From assembly GCF_033097525.1 (NCBI RefSeq), contig NZ_CP109907.1, positions 1,550,001 to 1,614,000 on the forward strand: DNA of 64,000 bases. Direction: 5' to 3'. The notes below the pieces were generated by a model. The model was not told where the DNA came from and did no database searches. It saw only the letters and a list, made by a program, of their open reading frames with translations. This document shows, in pieces, positions 49,482 through 58,549 of this stretch. Source of the stretch: Sphingobacterium sp. UGAL515B_05 (lineage in GTDB: Bacteria > Bacteroidota > Bacteroidia > Sphingobacteriales > Sphingobacteriaceae). The stretch's first letter is position 1, and each line of letters begins with the position of its first letter. The translations under genes were made by a program, and so were the position numbers.

Positions 49482-51269
49482 TTAAAGATTCACAAAATTA
49501 TCCAGCCCCATGACGATAAGGCTTTTCAGGGCCTCATTCATGACCTTCATTTCCCGCTCCTGGACAGGGTACTTGCCCAAAATTAGCGCCTGCACGTAAA
49601 GCACTTCCATAACTGAACGAAGCATGTAGACATCTTTTATATCCATTAGTGTTTTGATCAACGCATTGTCAGCATTTAAACATAACGTATTCTGGATCTT
49701 ATTCGGCCTCGATGTCTTAAGTACCTGCGCAAAAGGATTTGCATTTTCCTTTAATTGGCTAATCGTATTCTCTACATTATTTTGCTCCATTTTTGTAAAA
49801 ATAGCCGGCGTATCAATCGGTTTAAACCGTCTAATTTCAAGGACGCAGCTATAATCGTCTAAAATGCGCTGCACTTCTTTCTGAAAAGAAACATAGTGAT
49901 TGTGCTCATCTTCATGAATCGGCTGAAACGTTTCCAAAAGCTGATTGGGCGACATCTCTGTTATCTTATAGTCGCGATATTTTTGTTTGATCCTGCGGAG
50001 CAACTCGGTATCAAATGTGTAGGACGCATTCACAAGAATCATCCCCTGTGTATCGGCCATACGGTCAATCTGTTTGAAATCTTCAAAATCAGCACAGTAA
50101 TAGAGCTGTTGCTGATGATCAATGATATTTTGAAAGCTTCGTTGTCCGCGATTGGTCTCAAACGGAATATCAGCCAAAAATATTTCTAGAAAGTCCGGAT
50201 CTTCGAGCGCGAAAGCTTTCAAGTGGAGATAATGAGTTTGGATAATGCGAATATATATATCGAAATCGATCTTCTTCACCTGCTGCAGGTACGTTTTCAG
50301 CACAACAGCTATTTCCTTTCGAGCCTGCCGTAGTAGATCATTTTTCATCAAAGACTCCCGTGAGGCGGTGGCACTAAGTTCCTCTGTGTTGACAAGCATC
50401 CGGACAAAAAATGCCCAATTTGGCAAAATAGACTGATCTTCTTCAGCGAGAAACATGCGCTTCAAGTAGATACGGTGACGCTGCTTGCTGCTAAACTGTG
50501 TACGGAAAGGTAAAATATACAACACCCCCTTTGCCTTTCCCGCCGTCGTTTCAAATGGAATTGCATCTAAAAAGTTGACATGAAAGAGATCTTTGCCTAT
50601 AGCAAGCAATTCCGTCTTCGAAATCGATGGAGCGAGCCATTTGGGTTCTTCTTTATGGATGATCTTTTCGTCACCTCCTACCACAATAGAAATGGTTTCT
50701 CGCAGCGCATCTCCATAAAACTTGATTTTTTTCTCAAAATAATCCGCTTCAAAAATATAGTTGAATTGCTTTTTAGGACTAAGGATAACCCGTGTTCCGA
50801 CAGGAATATCTTCAGTCAGACGCTCGATTTTATAGTCCCCTTCAGCTCTTGCGGTCCAACGTAGAGGCAGTTGTTCAAGAGCCGATTTTGTTTCCACAAC
50901 GATCTCATCGCTGACCACAAAACAAGAAAGCAGTCCAATACCAAACTTACCTATGAAATCCTGAGCATCCTTAATGTCTTTACTCTTTGAACTCTCGCCT
51001 ATAACCGACAAAAATTGGTGAATATCGGTCTCCTTAAGGCCTATCCCATTATCGCTGAACAGAAACTTCGGTTGTTCAGTGCTTGGCAGCTCAATCGTTA
51101 TTTTACCCTGATGCTCTTCATCCAAGTGTTTCAATGCTGTAATTGCATCCACGCCGTTTTGAAGCAGCTCCCGAATAAATGTATTGGGATCGCTATACAG
51201 GTGCTCTGAGAGCAGTGCGATCATTCCTTTCAGATTGACCTGAAAGGAATAGGATTTTTCTTCTTGCAT
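49482..51269 (-). CDS. non-canonical HSP90 (HtpG-like) ATPase
   Basis: The 595-residue protein has the N-terminal GHKL ATP-binding domain: E34-L-L-Q-N38-G-V-D41, D73-N-G-I-G, GKFGIGLLSCF (107-117) and GTRVILSPK. The middle-domain catalytic Arg is in ATASRESLMKN. A C-terminal dimerisation region of about 80 residues follows. It is shorter than HtpG (about 625) and divergent. It lacks a C-terminal MEEVD. The usual HtpG substrate-binding and linker segments differ. It starts 7 bp after the Sel1-repeat gene. A chaperone role is likely; its partners are probably the neighbouring repeat proteins. Confidence 0.88.
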   Translation of the reverse strand: MQEEKSYSFQVNLKGMIALLSEHLYSDPNTFIRELLQNGVDAITALKHLDEEHQGKITIELPSTEQPKFLFSDNGIGLKETDIHQFLSVIGESSKSKDIKDAQDFIGKFGIGLLSCFVVSDEIVVETKSALEQLPLRWTARAEGDYKIERLTEDIPVGTRVILSPKKQFNYIFEADYFEKKIKFYGDALRETISIVVGGDEKIIHKEEPKWLAPSISKTELLAIGKDLFHVNFLDAIPFETTAGKAKGVLYILPFRTQFSSKQRHRIYLKRMFLAEEDQSILPNWAFFVRMLVNTEELSATASRESLMKNDLLRQARKEIAVVLKTYLQQVKKIDFDIYIRIIQTHYLHLKAFALEDPDFLEIFLADIPFETNRGQRSFQNIIDHQQQLYYCADFEDFKQIDRMADTQGMILVNASYTFDTELLRRIKQKYRDYKITEMSPNQLLETFQPIHEDEHNHYVSFQKEVQRILDDYSCVLEIRRFKPIDTPAIFTKMEQNNVENTISQLKENANPFAQVLKTSRPNKIQNTLCLNADNALIKTLMDIKDVYMLRSVMEVLYVQALILGKYPVQEREMKVMNEALKSLIVMGLDNFVNL

Positions 51270-51276
51270 GTTTATC

Positions 51277-53754
51277 TTACTTTCTCGTTTTCTTTGTCAA
51301 TCGAATAGCATCTTCATGTCCATTATCGGCTGCCCGTTCAAACCACTCCAGGGCAAGATCTTCATTTTCTTCTACCCCATCCCCCATAAGATAACAGTTG
51401 GCCAGTTTATATTGTGCATCAGCATGATCGGCTTCAGCAGCCTTCATAAGCCATTCTACACCGTCGCGAAGATCCATTGGTATGCCATCTCCTTCCAGCA
51501 GTTGCACCGCAACAAAGTAAGAAGCATACACATTCCCTTGCTGCGCTACTTCCATAAAATACCCAAAGGAAGCTGCTTTATCGATCTCGGTACCTATTCC
51601 AAAATAATAACAACGGGCTAATCGGTAGCTCGCCTGCTGATTTCCTCGCTCTGCAGCTTGTTTATAATATCCAAAAGCTTTCGCTGGATGCACCTCTACT
51701 CCGACACCAAACTCATAACACATGCCAATTCCCTCCGTCAGATAGCCAAGTTTTTCGGCACGCGTGTAGTAATCAAAGCCTTTGTCGTATTCTTCCAACT
51801 GATCATAGTCGAAGAAAAAGTAGTCGCCAAGCAGCAAAAGCGCCTCAGCTACATTTTTTTGTGCGGCCTCTTCCAAAAGCTGAAGACCATGAGCTGCATC
51901 CTTTTGCACCAATCCGGTCAAATAGTATCGTCCCAATACATAAGTTGCGTAAGGGAACCCCAGATCAGCAGCTTTCTTAATATTTTCCTGTGCTTTAAAT
52001 GTATCTTGGTTCAATCCATAACCATATTCATAACAGAGACCCAGATCTGTCAACGCCTGTACATGATTTCGTTCAGCAGCCTGTTGGTATAAAGCAATCA
52101 TCCGGTCCAGGTTTATCTCCGTACCTATGCCCCCTCGGTAACATCGCGCCAGTTCATATATACTATTTAGCTCCTGCATACCGGCTCCAATTTCAAACGC
52201 GGTAAAAGCTGCTTTCGGTTGGGGAGCTCCAGACTGGTGATAATCATTTTCCAAATAAATACCTTTTAAATAATAGGCATATGGATAACCAAGATCTGCC
52301 GCACGCGAGAAATAATCAAAGGCCAATTTATAATCCGGTTCGGACTTTAATTCAGCCGCTAAACCCATTTCCGTTAGGGCTGTAGCGTTATTATATCCTG
52401 CCGCTTCTTCAAAATAAGGCAATGCAGCGGCCAAATCTGGTTTCTCTCCATGGATACCATATTTTAGGTACCTACCAACCTGATATAAAGCTTGAGGCAA
52501 TTTATCCGTCGCTGCATCCTGATAGTAAGCAAAGGCGGTTTTGTAATCCGGAGCAACTCCATCATAACCAGATTCGACCATATTACCCATGCGCAACTTG
52601 GCGTAAGCAATGTTCTTTTCCGCCATTGCACTGAAACGCAGAAAGGCTGATTTTTCATCCCTTGGGAGGAATCTACCCTCGAGGAGAATTTCAGCAAGTT
52701 CAACCTGAGCTTCCACATACCCGTCTTTCTCGTCCAGCAGGCGCAATAAAGATAGCCCCTTTTCGATGTCCTGCACAGCCTCCTGATAGAGATACAGACA
52801 GGCGAGACGATAACCCGCATAATTATTATTATAGTCGTATGCTTTCTGAAGATACCACAGCGGCTCTTCGAAATCTTGTTTTTCTCTATTGTTGTTGCCA
52901 AGTGCCTGAAGTTTGATAAGTGCAATTTGCACCGCGGCGTCCATCATTCCGTATTCAAACAGTTCTCGATATTCCGGTATAAGAAGTTCCTGTTCACCAA
53001 TGGAAGCCGCCTCCGAACGTTTTATTTCATTCAGCACAAATCTGCAATAACGAGATTCAGCCATCGTGATACCCTCTTCGAGGGTTTGCAGACGTTTGCC
53101 CTTGTCCTCTTTACGCGCATAGTAAAATTGGAGCGCCTCATAATAATGGCGCAGTATTTTCCTTTCCGGAGATTGCTTGAGCAGCTGAATACGGTCAAAG
53201 ACTTCTTCATATTTATCGGTCCAGACATCGATATGGGCAGCATATGCGATTCCCCAAAGATCTCCGCCCAAAGCAAGTGCATCCAGTTCGGCCTTGGCGT
53301 TATCGCGGTCGATATCGGCCAGCAAACCTAAATAATTGTAGTATAAATAAAGAGGTCTTGCCCATTCAACCCCAGCATCGATGCCTCTCTTCAAATAAAG
53401 GGACGCCTTTTCCTTCTCTACCACATGTCGGCGACATAAAATATGCTGTAAGCCAAGCTCCACCCATGCATGAGAATTGATCGCAGCATAGCGCGCTAAT
53501 ATTGTCCGTATTTTATCAATAAAAAAGGTATAATCCTCTTCGTTCAGATATACGTTTGCGGCAAAATCAGTTCCTTTTTCAAATAATGCATCATAAAGTG
53601 CAGCTGCACTGGACTGCTCCAAGTTGTGCTCAAAATAAATCAGGACATCAAGCCATATATCGGGCGTAATGCGTTTCGAAAGGTCAACTGTCAATTGATG
53701 TTCAGCCGATTGCAATGCGGCAACTTTAATAGAATATTCTTCACTTAACTTCAT
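51277..53754 (-). CDS. large Sel1-repeat protein
   Basis: The 825-residue protein has no signal peptide. About residues 350-815 hold at least ten Sel1-like repeats of about 36 residues. Examples are ALYQVGRYLKYGIHGEKPD, ALTDLGLCYEYGYGLNQDT, YATYVLGRYYLTGLVQKDA, ASYRLARCYYFGIGTEIDKA and AQYKLANCYLMGDGVEENED. The N-terminal 350 residues are helical with weaker TPR-like repeats. It precedes HSP90 in the unit. Sel1/TPR repeats serve as protein-protein scaffolds, and in eukaryotes TPR proteins are HSP90 co-chaperones. Confidence 0.85.
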   Translation of the reverse strand: MKLSEEYSIKVAALQSAEHQLTVDLSKRITPDIWLDVLIYFEHNLEQSSAAALYDALFEKGTDFAANVYLNEEDYTFFIDKIRTILARYAAINSHAWVELGLQHILCRRHVVEKEKASLYLKRGIDAGVEWARPLYLYYNYLGLLADIDRDNAKAELDALALGGDLWGIAYAAHIDVWTDKYEEVFDRIQLLKQSPERKILRHYYEALQFYYARKEDKGKRLQTLEEGITMAESRYCRFVLNEIKRSEAASIGEQELLIPEYRELFEYGMMDAAVQIALIKLQALGNNNREKQDFEEPLWYLQKAYDYNNNYAGYRLACLYLYQEAVQDIEKGLSLLRLLDEKDGYVEAQVELAEILLEGRFLPRDEKSAFLRFSAMAEKNIAYAKLRMGNMVESGYDGVAPDYKTAFAYYQDAATDKLPQALYQVGRYLKYGIHGEKPDLAAALPYFEEAAGYNNATALTEMGLAAELKSEPDYKLAFDYFSRAADLGYPYAYYLKGIYLENDYHQSGAPQPKAAFTAFEIGAGMQELNSIYELARCYRGGIGTEINLDRMIALYQQAAERNHVQALTDLGLCYEYGYGLNQDTFKAQENIKKAADLGFPYATYVLGRYYLTGLVQKDAAHGLQLLEEAAQKNVAEALLLLGDYFFFDYDQLEEYDKGFDYYTRAEKLGYLTEGIGMCYEFGVGVEVHPAKAFGYYKQAAERGNQQASYRLARCYYFGIGTEIDKAASFGYFMEVAQQGNVYASYFVAVQLLEGDGIPMDLRDGVEWLMKAAEADHADAQYKLANCYLMGDGVEENEDLALEWFERAADNGHEDAIRLTKKTRK

Positions 53755-53829
53755 ATATCATCGTATGTACTACTTGTAAAACATGCTTTTTATACTCTCT
53801 AGGCGCCAAAAAGCAACAAAAACTTTGCC

Positions 53830-53917
53830 ACTGTATCGTACAGTCAATTCTGTTTATTATAATGCAACTATATTGCTTTTAAAATCTTTTTCCCTATATT
53901 TGTTGCAACTTAATTGC
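53830..53917 (+). promoter_or_regulatory. consensus promoter with two operator-like palindromes
   Basis: The -33 TTG (53873-53875) and -7 TATATTTG (53895-53902), with exactly 19 bp between, match the Bacteroidota consensus. Inverted repeats GCAACTATATTGC (53863-53875, overlapping -33) and GCAACTTAATTGC (53905-53917, just after -7) share the form GCAA-N5-TTGC. A third palindrome, ACTGTA-TCG-TACAGT, lies upstream (53830-53844). Binding of a repressor to the pair would block the promoter. The spacing and symmetry recall Fur-family boxes, but the regulator is not identified. Confidence 0.75.
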
Positions 53918-53982
53918 AATACATATTCATTGGGCTATATACGTATGGCACGAATTAATGTTTGCGAATCGAATCCACATAG

Positions 53983-56151
53983 ATGAATAGGTATATTATT
54001 ATTTCACTTATCACAGCACAACAACTATTTTTCCCGTGTTATGGACAGGAGAAGAGTATCGAGCTTGAAGAAGTAAAAGTTGGCGGGCGACGTTATCACA
54101 GGACAGCAGAAGGCGCATTATCGATCCACGTATTGACTGCCGACTCTATACAAAAATACCAAGCGGGAAGTTTAATGCAGACATTGAGCAGACTGCCCGG
54201 TGTCAGTGCCATAGGTATAGGTGCGAATCAATCTAAACCGCAGATTAGAGGACTCGGATTTAATCGTGTGGCCACGGTAGAAAATGGCATTAAACATGAA
54301 GGCCAACAGTGGGGGTTGGATCATGGATTAGAAATCGATCAATACAGTGTGGGGAGTGCCGAGGTATTAAAGGGAGCCAGTTCATTTCTGTATGGCTCAG
54401 ATGCCATTGGCGGTGTCATTCGGCTATCACCGCCATCGGAACTACAGGAGACAGGTTTTAAAGGGCAGTTTAACCTATTGACAAAGTCAAACAACGCTAC
54501 TTTTGGCGGATCGCTACAAGCACAGGGCCGAAAAGGGAATTGGGTATTTGGGGGCGGATTCACGCATCTGGAATATGGCGATTACCGTGTCCCCACAGAT
54601 ACAGTCTATGTTTACAATTATGCGGTACGCCTGAAAGATCGGCATGTTCGCAACACTGCGGGACGAGAGACACATTTTCAACTACGCGGTGGATATTCAT
54701 CGGAACGTTTTTCTTCAATTTTCTACCTGAGTAATTATCAAACAAAGTTTGGCTTTTTTGCCAATGCGCACGGCTTGGAACCAAGGGGCGTAGATACAGC
54801 GCTTTATGACAAATCCAGTCGTGACATTGGTTTTCCGAGCCAGACGGTCAATCACCTGAAGCTTATTAACCGCAACTTTATCGATCTGAATAAGCATAAG
54901 CTTTGGATAGACCTGGGCTATCAGAAAAATTACCGGCAAGAATATAACAATTACACCGCGCATGGTTATATGCCACCTGTTTATCCAAAAGATATGACTA
55001 TCCCAATCAATTTGGAAAGGTTATATGACAAACAGGTTTATAGTATCACTGTAAAAGACCAATTTGAGTTGGCCACCCATCAATTTACCATTGGTGCAAA
55101 TGGAGAGTATCAGGATAACCGGATTGATGGTTGGAGCTTTCTCATCCCCACTTTTAGCCAAAAGGCAATGGGCCTATTCGTTTACGATCAATACAGGCTC
55201 GCGGACGAAACCATGCTATATGGGGCATTGCGTTACGATTACAGCCATATTCTGACCTCACCTTATCAGGATTGGTTCGAATCACAGCTGGAAGATAATC
55301 AGTCGGGAAGAATAGTCCGGGCTACAGCGCTAGGTCGCCGTTTCAATAGCCTGGTTTGGTCTATAGGAGCGGCACATCAATTCGGAGATCTCGAAACAAA
55401 AATCAATATAGGAAAAAGTTTCAGAGCCCCCATCGCACAGGAACTTGCCGCCAATGGAGTCAACTATCATTACTTCAGTTATGAAAAAGGCAACGGATCA
55501 TTATCGCCCGAGCAGTCCTACCAGCTGGATTTATCCTTAACCTGGAGTCCCAGAAACGTCTTTGTTGCCTTTACACCATTCTTTAATTACTTTTCCAATT
55601 ATATCTATCTCAATCCCACGTCAAGCTACGATCAATATTATGGCGCCGGCAATCAAATCTTTGAATATATGGAAAGCCGTGTTCGTCGTTATGGAGCAGA
55701 ATTGAAGCTCAGCTATCAGCCTCTGAAACAATGGAAAGTAGAATTATTGGGTGAATATGTTCGATCGGAACAACTATCGGGTGCAAAGAAAGGATATACA
55801 CTTCCATTCTCTCCGGCACCTTCAGCTTTGATGGACATTAGCTGGACAGCAAAAAATAGCACACATTTTAAAGAGACCTATCTTTCCGTCGACTGCAAAT
55901 GGACGGCAGCGCAGCATCATGTTGTTCCACCAGAAGAGTCCACAGCAGCTTATCAGGTCTTCAACTTCCGAGCAGGAACACAAGTTCGGTTTTCGGGATC
56001 TGTCCTCCAATTACGCTTGCAGGTACAAAATCTCTTTGATAAGAACTATATGGATCATACCAGCTTTTATCGGCTGATATCAATGCCTGAACAGGGAAGG
56101 AATTTTATGCTATCCATTGGAGTTCCTTTTGGAAAACTCTCCCGATCATAA
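53983..56151 (+). CDS. TonB-dependent receptor, probable metal or siderophore uptake
   Basis: The 722-residue protein has a signal peptide (IIISLITAQQLFFPCYGQ). There is no CarboxypepD_reg domain. The plug (about 40-150) carries LMQTLSRLPGVSAIG, KPQIRGLGFNRVATVENGI and VLKGASSFLYGSDAIGGVI. The 22-strand barrel ends in QNLFDKNYMDHTSFYRLIS...NFMLSIGVPFG. Several His occur in plug and loops. The architecture is that of the classical TonB-receptor type (siderophore, zinc, copper), not SusC. It is preceded by a consensus promoter with twin operators and followed by two His-containing DUF4625-like lipoproteins. This suggests zinc or another metal, inferred from context only. Confidence 0.85.
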   Translation: MNRYIIISLITAQQLFFPCYGQEKSIELEEVKVGGRRYHRTAEGALSIHVLTADSIQKYQAGSLMQTLSRLPGVSAIGIGANQSKPQIRGLGFNRVATVENGIKHEGQQWGLDHGLEIDQYSVGSAEVLKGASSFLYGSDAIGGVIRLSPPSELQETGFKGQFNLLTKSNNATFGGSLQAQGRKGNWVFGGGFTHLEYGDYRVPTDTVYVYNYAVRLKDRHVRNTAGRETHFQLRGGYSSERFSSIFYLSNYQTKFGFFANAHGLEPRGVDTALYDKSSRDIGFPSQTVNHLKLINRNFIDLNKHKLWIDLGYQKNYRQEYNNYTAHGYMPPVYPKDMTIPINLERLYDKQVYSITVKDQFELATHQFTIGANGEYQDNRIDGWSFLIPTFSQKAMGLFVYDQYRLADETMLYGALRYDYSHILTSPYQDWFESQLEDNQSGRIVRATALGRRFNSLVWSIGAAHQFGDLETKINIGKSFRAPIAQELAANGVNYHYFSYEKGNGSLSPEQSYQLDLSLTWSPRNVFVAFTPFFNYFSNYIYLNPTSSYDQYYGAGNQIFEYMESRVRRYGAELKLSYQPLKQWKVELLGEYVRSEQLSGAKKGYTLPFSPAPSALMDISWTAKNSTHFKETYLSVDCKWTAAQHHVVPPEESTAAYQVFNFRAGTQVRFSGSVLQLRLQVQNLFDKNYMDHTSFYRLISMPEQGRNFMLSIGVPFGKLSRS

Positions 56152-56353
56152 CATGAATTACAACGAATGAAGAATAAAATAAGATTCAATTAAAGATCAC
56201 AGCTTTAAATAAGCCTTTGCTTCCAATAAACACCCGTTGAGCAGTATGCGATGAGCACAGCAAACCGAGTACAACAGCAAAGCGAATGAATAATCGAGCA
56301 AAGCGACCATATAAATAGCGCTTAACACATACAAGAACGAATAAAATTTATAT

Positions 56354-56830
56354 ATGAAAACACTTCAAAAATACACACTTATTATAGTGTTACTTGCCAT
56401 AACTGTTGCCTGTAAAAAAGATAAGGAAAGCATTGATACTGAAAAGCCGGTCATCGCCATCGATTCGGAAACGGCTTTCCCAAAACAATGCAGCACGATT
56501 AAACGTGGCACAAGCTTTACTTTCCGCAGTAAGCTATCTGATAACGTCGCGCTCGGGAGCTATAGCATTGACGTACACCATAATTTTGACCATCATTCGC
56601 ATAGCACAGAAATTGGCGAATGCACGGTTGAGGCGATCAAAACACCCATTAAGCCCTTCACTTTGGTCAAGACAGTCAATATTCCGGGGCAACCACAGCA
56701 ATATGATGCCGAATTAAAAATCGATGTGCCAGCAGATATCGATCCGGGTAATTATCATTTTATGATTCAGGTGACCGACCTGGCAGGATGGAGCAGCCAG
56801 AAGGGAATCAGCATCCGTATACTCGAGTAA
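56354..56830 (+). CDS. DUF4625-like lipoprotein with His cluster
   Basis: The 158-residue protein has a lipobox (LLAITVACKKDKESID) and a Lys-Lys-Asp-Lys-Glu export signal. The body is one Ig-like beta-sandwich (KPVIAIDSETAFPKQCSTI, GTSFTFRSKLSDNVALGSYSIDVHHNFDHHSHSTE, PGNYHFMIQVTDLAGW), typical of DUF4625. The segment DVHHNFDHHSHSTE carries five His in ten residues and may bind a metal ion. It shares operon and motif type with the next gene. It starts 202 bp after the TonB receptor. Confidence 0.75.
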   Translation: MKTLQKYTLIIVLLAITVACKKDKESIDTEKPVIAIDSETAFPKQCSTIKRGTSFTFRSKLSDNVALGSYSIDVHHNFDHHSHSTEIGECTVEAIKTPIKPFTLVKTVNIPGQPQQYDAELKIDVPADIDPGNYHFMIQVTDLAGWSSQKGISIRILE

Positions 56831-56894
56831 TACCATACATATTTGTCAACTCACATACATATTTATCAACTCAATTTAATTAAATCCATTTTAC

Positions 56895-57914
56895 ATGAAA
56901 ACTAGAAACATTCGCTTCTTCTTCCTGTTAAGTACAATTCTTTTAGGCTTCCTATCGTCCTGTAAGAAAGATAACGAGGAAATTCCAGCACTTGCAAAGC
57001 CCCAGATAGGCACACTTGAAATCGGCAGTGGCAATAACAAAACCGTCCAAGCGGGATCAGATCTTCATCTTGAAGGTGATATTGTTGCCGAAGCACTGAT
57101 TGCTAAAATCGAAATTGAGGTTCATCAAGAAGGTGGCGGTCAGTATAAGTTTACAAAAGCCTATACGGATGGGAAATACATTGGCGTGAAAAATGCGACA
57201 TTTCACGAACACATCGATGTCCCTGCTGATGCTCCCGCCGGGGCATATCATTTTCATTTTACGGTAACCGACAAAGCCGGAAATACAACCGCTGTAGAAT
57301 CTCCATTAACCATACAGGGTTCAGAGGCCAAAGTTGCTTATAAGCTCGTATTTACGGAAGTAGCCGGCGAAGCACATGGAGACCATTTCCATGATCTTGC
57401 CGACAAAGAAAAGGTAGAACCAATTACGATCAGCTTTGACGACAAGGGAACAGCATTGGCCGGAGGACATGCCCACCTCAATCCGTCAGGTATCTATAAA
57501 ATTGAATTCAAACAATTTGATGCTTCTTCCAAAGAAATCCAGGCGCAATATATCAGCAATAAAGCAACAGCAGATTATTACAAAGCATTCCTTACGGGTG
57601 GTTCTTTTGTTTTAAACCCCAACAGCAGTACAGGTAGCGGTGCGATCTTTCAAACGAAAGAAACGACCTATGGTGATGGCTCTGCAGTCAACGGAGCAAC
57701 AGAGACGACAGGGATTATCACTTATTTTACAGCAGGAAAAGATAATGAAGGTGAGAAAAATGTATTCTTTGTACTTCGCAAATTTAACGATGCCAGCACA
57801 AAGGCAAAAGTTACCCGTACTGACTGGAACCTATCGGATTATGCCACTAAGTTTGCTGGTCAAGACCTCATAAAGCTATCTTTTGAAATCCACGCAGAGG
57901 AAGGAGAAGATTAG
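56895..57914 (+). CDS. DUF4625-like lipoprotein with extra metal-binding-like domain
   Basis: The 339-residue protein has a lipobox (LLGFLSSCKKDNEEIP). The N-terminal half (about 30-145) is a DUF4625-like sandwich (LHLEGDIVAEALIAKIEIEVHQEGGG, ATFHEHIDVPADAPAGAYHFHFTVTDKAGN). The C-terminal half (about 150-335) is a separate domain with EAHGDHFHDLADKEKVEPI and GGHAHLNPSGIYKIEFK, which supply several His. It lies 64 bp after its paralogue. It may be a surface metallophore that hands metal to the TonB receptor; this is an inference. Confidence 0.72.
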   Translation: MKTRNIRFFFLLSTILLGFLSSCKKDNEEIPALAKPQIGTLEIGSGNNKTVQAGSDLHLEGDIVAEALIAKIEIEVHQEGGGQYKFTKAYTDGKYIGVKNATFHEHIDVPADAPAGAYHFHFTVTDKAGNTTAVESPLTIQGSEAKVAYKLVFTEVAGEAHGDHFHDLADKEKVEPITISFDDKGTALAGGHAHLNPSGIYKIEFKQFDASSKEIQAQYISNKATADYYKAFLTGGSFVLNPNSSTGSGAIFQTKETTYGDGSAVNGATETTGIITYFTAGKDNEGEKNVFFVLRKFNDASTKAKVTRTDWNLSDYATKFAGQDLIKLSFEIHAEEGED

Positions 57915-57948
57915 CTAGCGCAATAAACTCGGCCTACTTGCACAAAAG

Positions 57949-57996
57949 AACCTTCATGATTTCGCCGCTATGAGTGCGTGTAAAATCATGAAGGTT
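57949..57996. terminator. bidirectional terminator between convergent units
   Basis: AACCTTCATGATTT (57949-57962) pairs perfectly with AAATCATGAAGGTT (57983-57996). The plus side continues TTATTTG and the minus side CTTTTGTG. It separates the plus-strand TonB/DUF4625 unit from the minus-strand PepSY-like gene (stop at 58018). Confidence 0.88.
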
Positions 57997-58017
57997 TTAT
58001 TTGTACAGAAATATCGT

Positions 58018-58467
58018 TTAGTCCCTTACTTTCGTAAGAACATTTCCCTGTGGATCGAGTACCAGCTTCCATTCCTCTTTTCGACTTTTCACTTCAAACG
58101 CATAACTTACTTTCTGCTCGGCGGTAATCTTTTTTGCGTCTTCAATGCGATAGCCCGGAAAATCTCTTTTCACTCGATCCAGCACACTCTTCGGTAGTTC
58201 TCTTTTGTTGATGTCAGTCTTGTGGCGCAGAAGTTTTCCGTTATGTTGAAACCAAGCTTCCTGGTCAATGCCAAATAAGCCCGTTTCAAACTCCGCTTCA
58301 TAAACATTCCCCTTCAATTCCCAATCTACTTTTTTGGCTTTTGGAAATTTCTGTTGGAAACTATTCACCACGACAGCGGGAACTTGACTTTGTGGTATAT
58401 CCTGAGCAATAGCTCCTGCTGTTGTCAGTGCAAGTACGAAAGCACTCCAGATTAATTTACAGTTCAT
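58018..58467 (-). CDS. secreted PepSY-like (DUF2874) protein
   Basis: The protein has 149 residues from the ATG at 58467, which begins a signal peptide (MNCKLIWSAFVLALTTAGAIAQ). An upstream in-frame ATG at 58527 would give a long hydrophilic leader and is less likely. Two PepSY-like units follow (about 28-85: VVVNSFQQKFPKAKKVDWELKGNVYEAEF; about 88-149: VLDRVKRDFPGYRIEDAKKI...WKLVLDPQGNVL). This family is often found with two-component systems. It probably acts in the periplasm. The gene follows the histidine kinase by 82 bp. Confidence 0.82.
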   Translation of the reverse strand: MNCKLIWSAFVLALTTAGAIAQDIPQSQVPAVVVNSFQQKFPKAKKVDWELKGNVYEAEFETGLFGIDQEAWFQHNGKLLRHKTDINKRELPKSVLDRVKRDFPGYRIEDAKKITAEQKVSYAFEVKSRKEEWKLVLDPQGNVLTKVRD

Positions 58468-58549
58468 GATTCTATTTTTAAGTGTACTACAAAGTAAAAA
58501 AGCGAATCTGTAAAGATTTGGGAACACTTACCTTCTCCTGTTATATTTT

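Noticed and set aside
58467..58527. Upstream start for the PepSY-like gene.
   Set aside because: The extra 20 residues would precede a complete signal peptide beginning at MNCKLIW.
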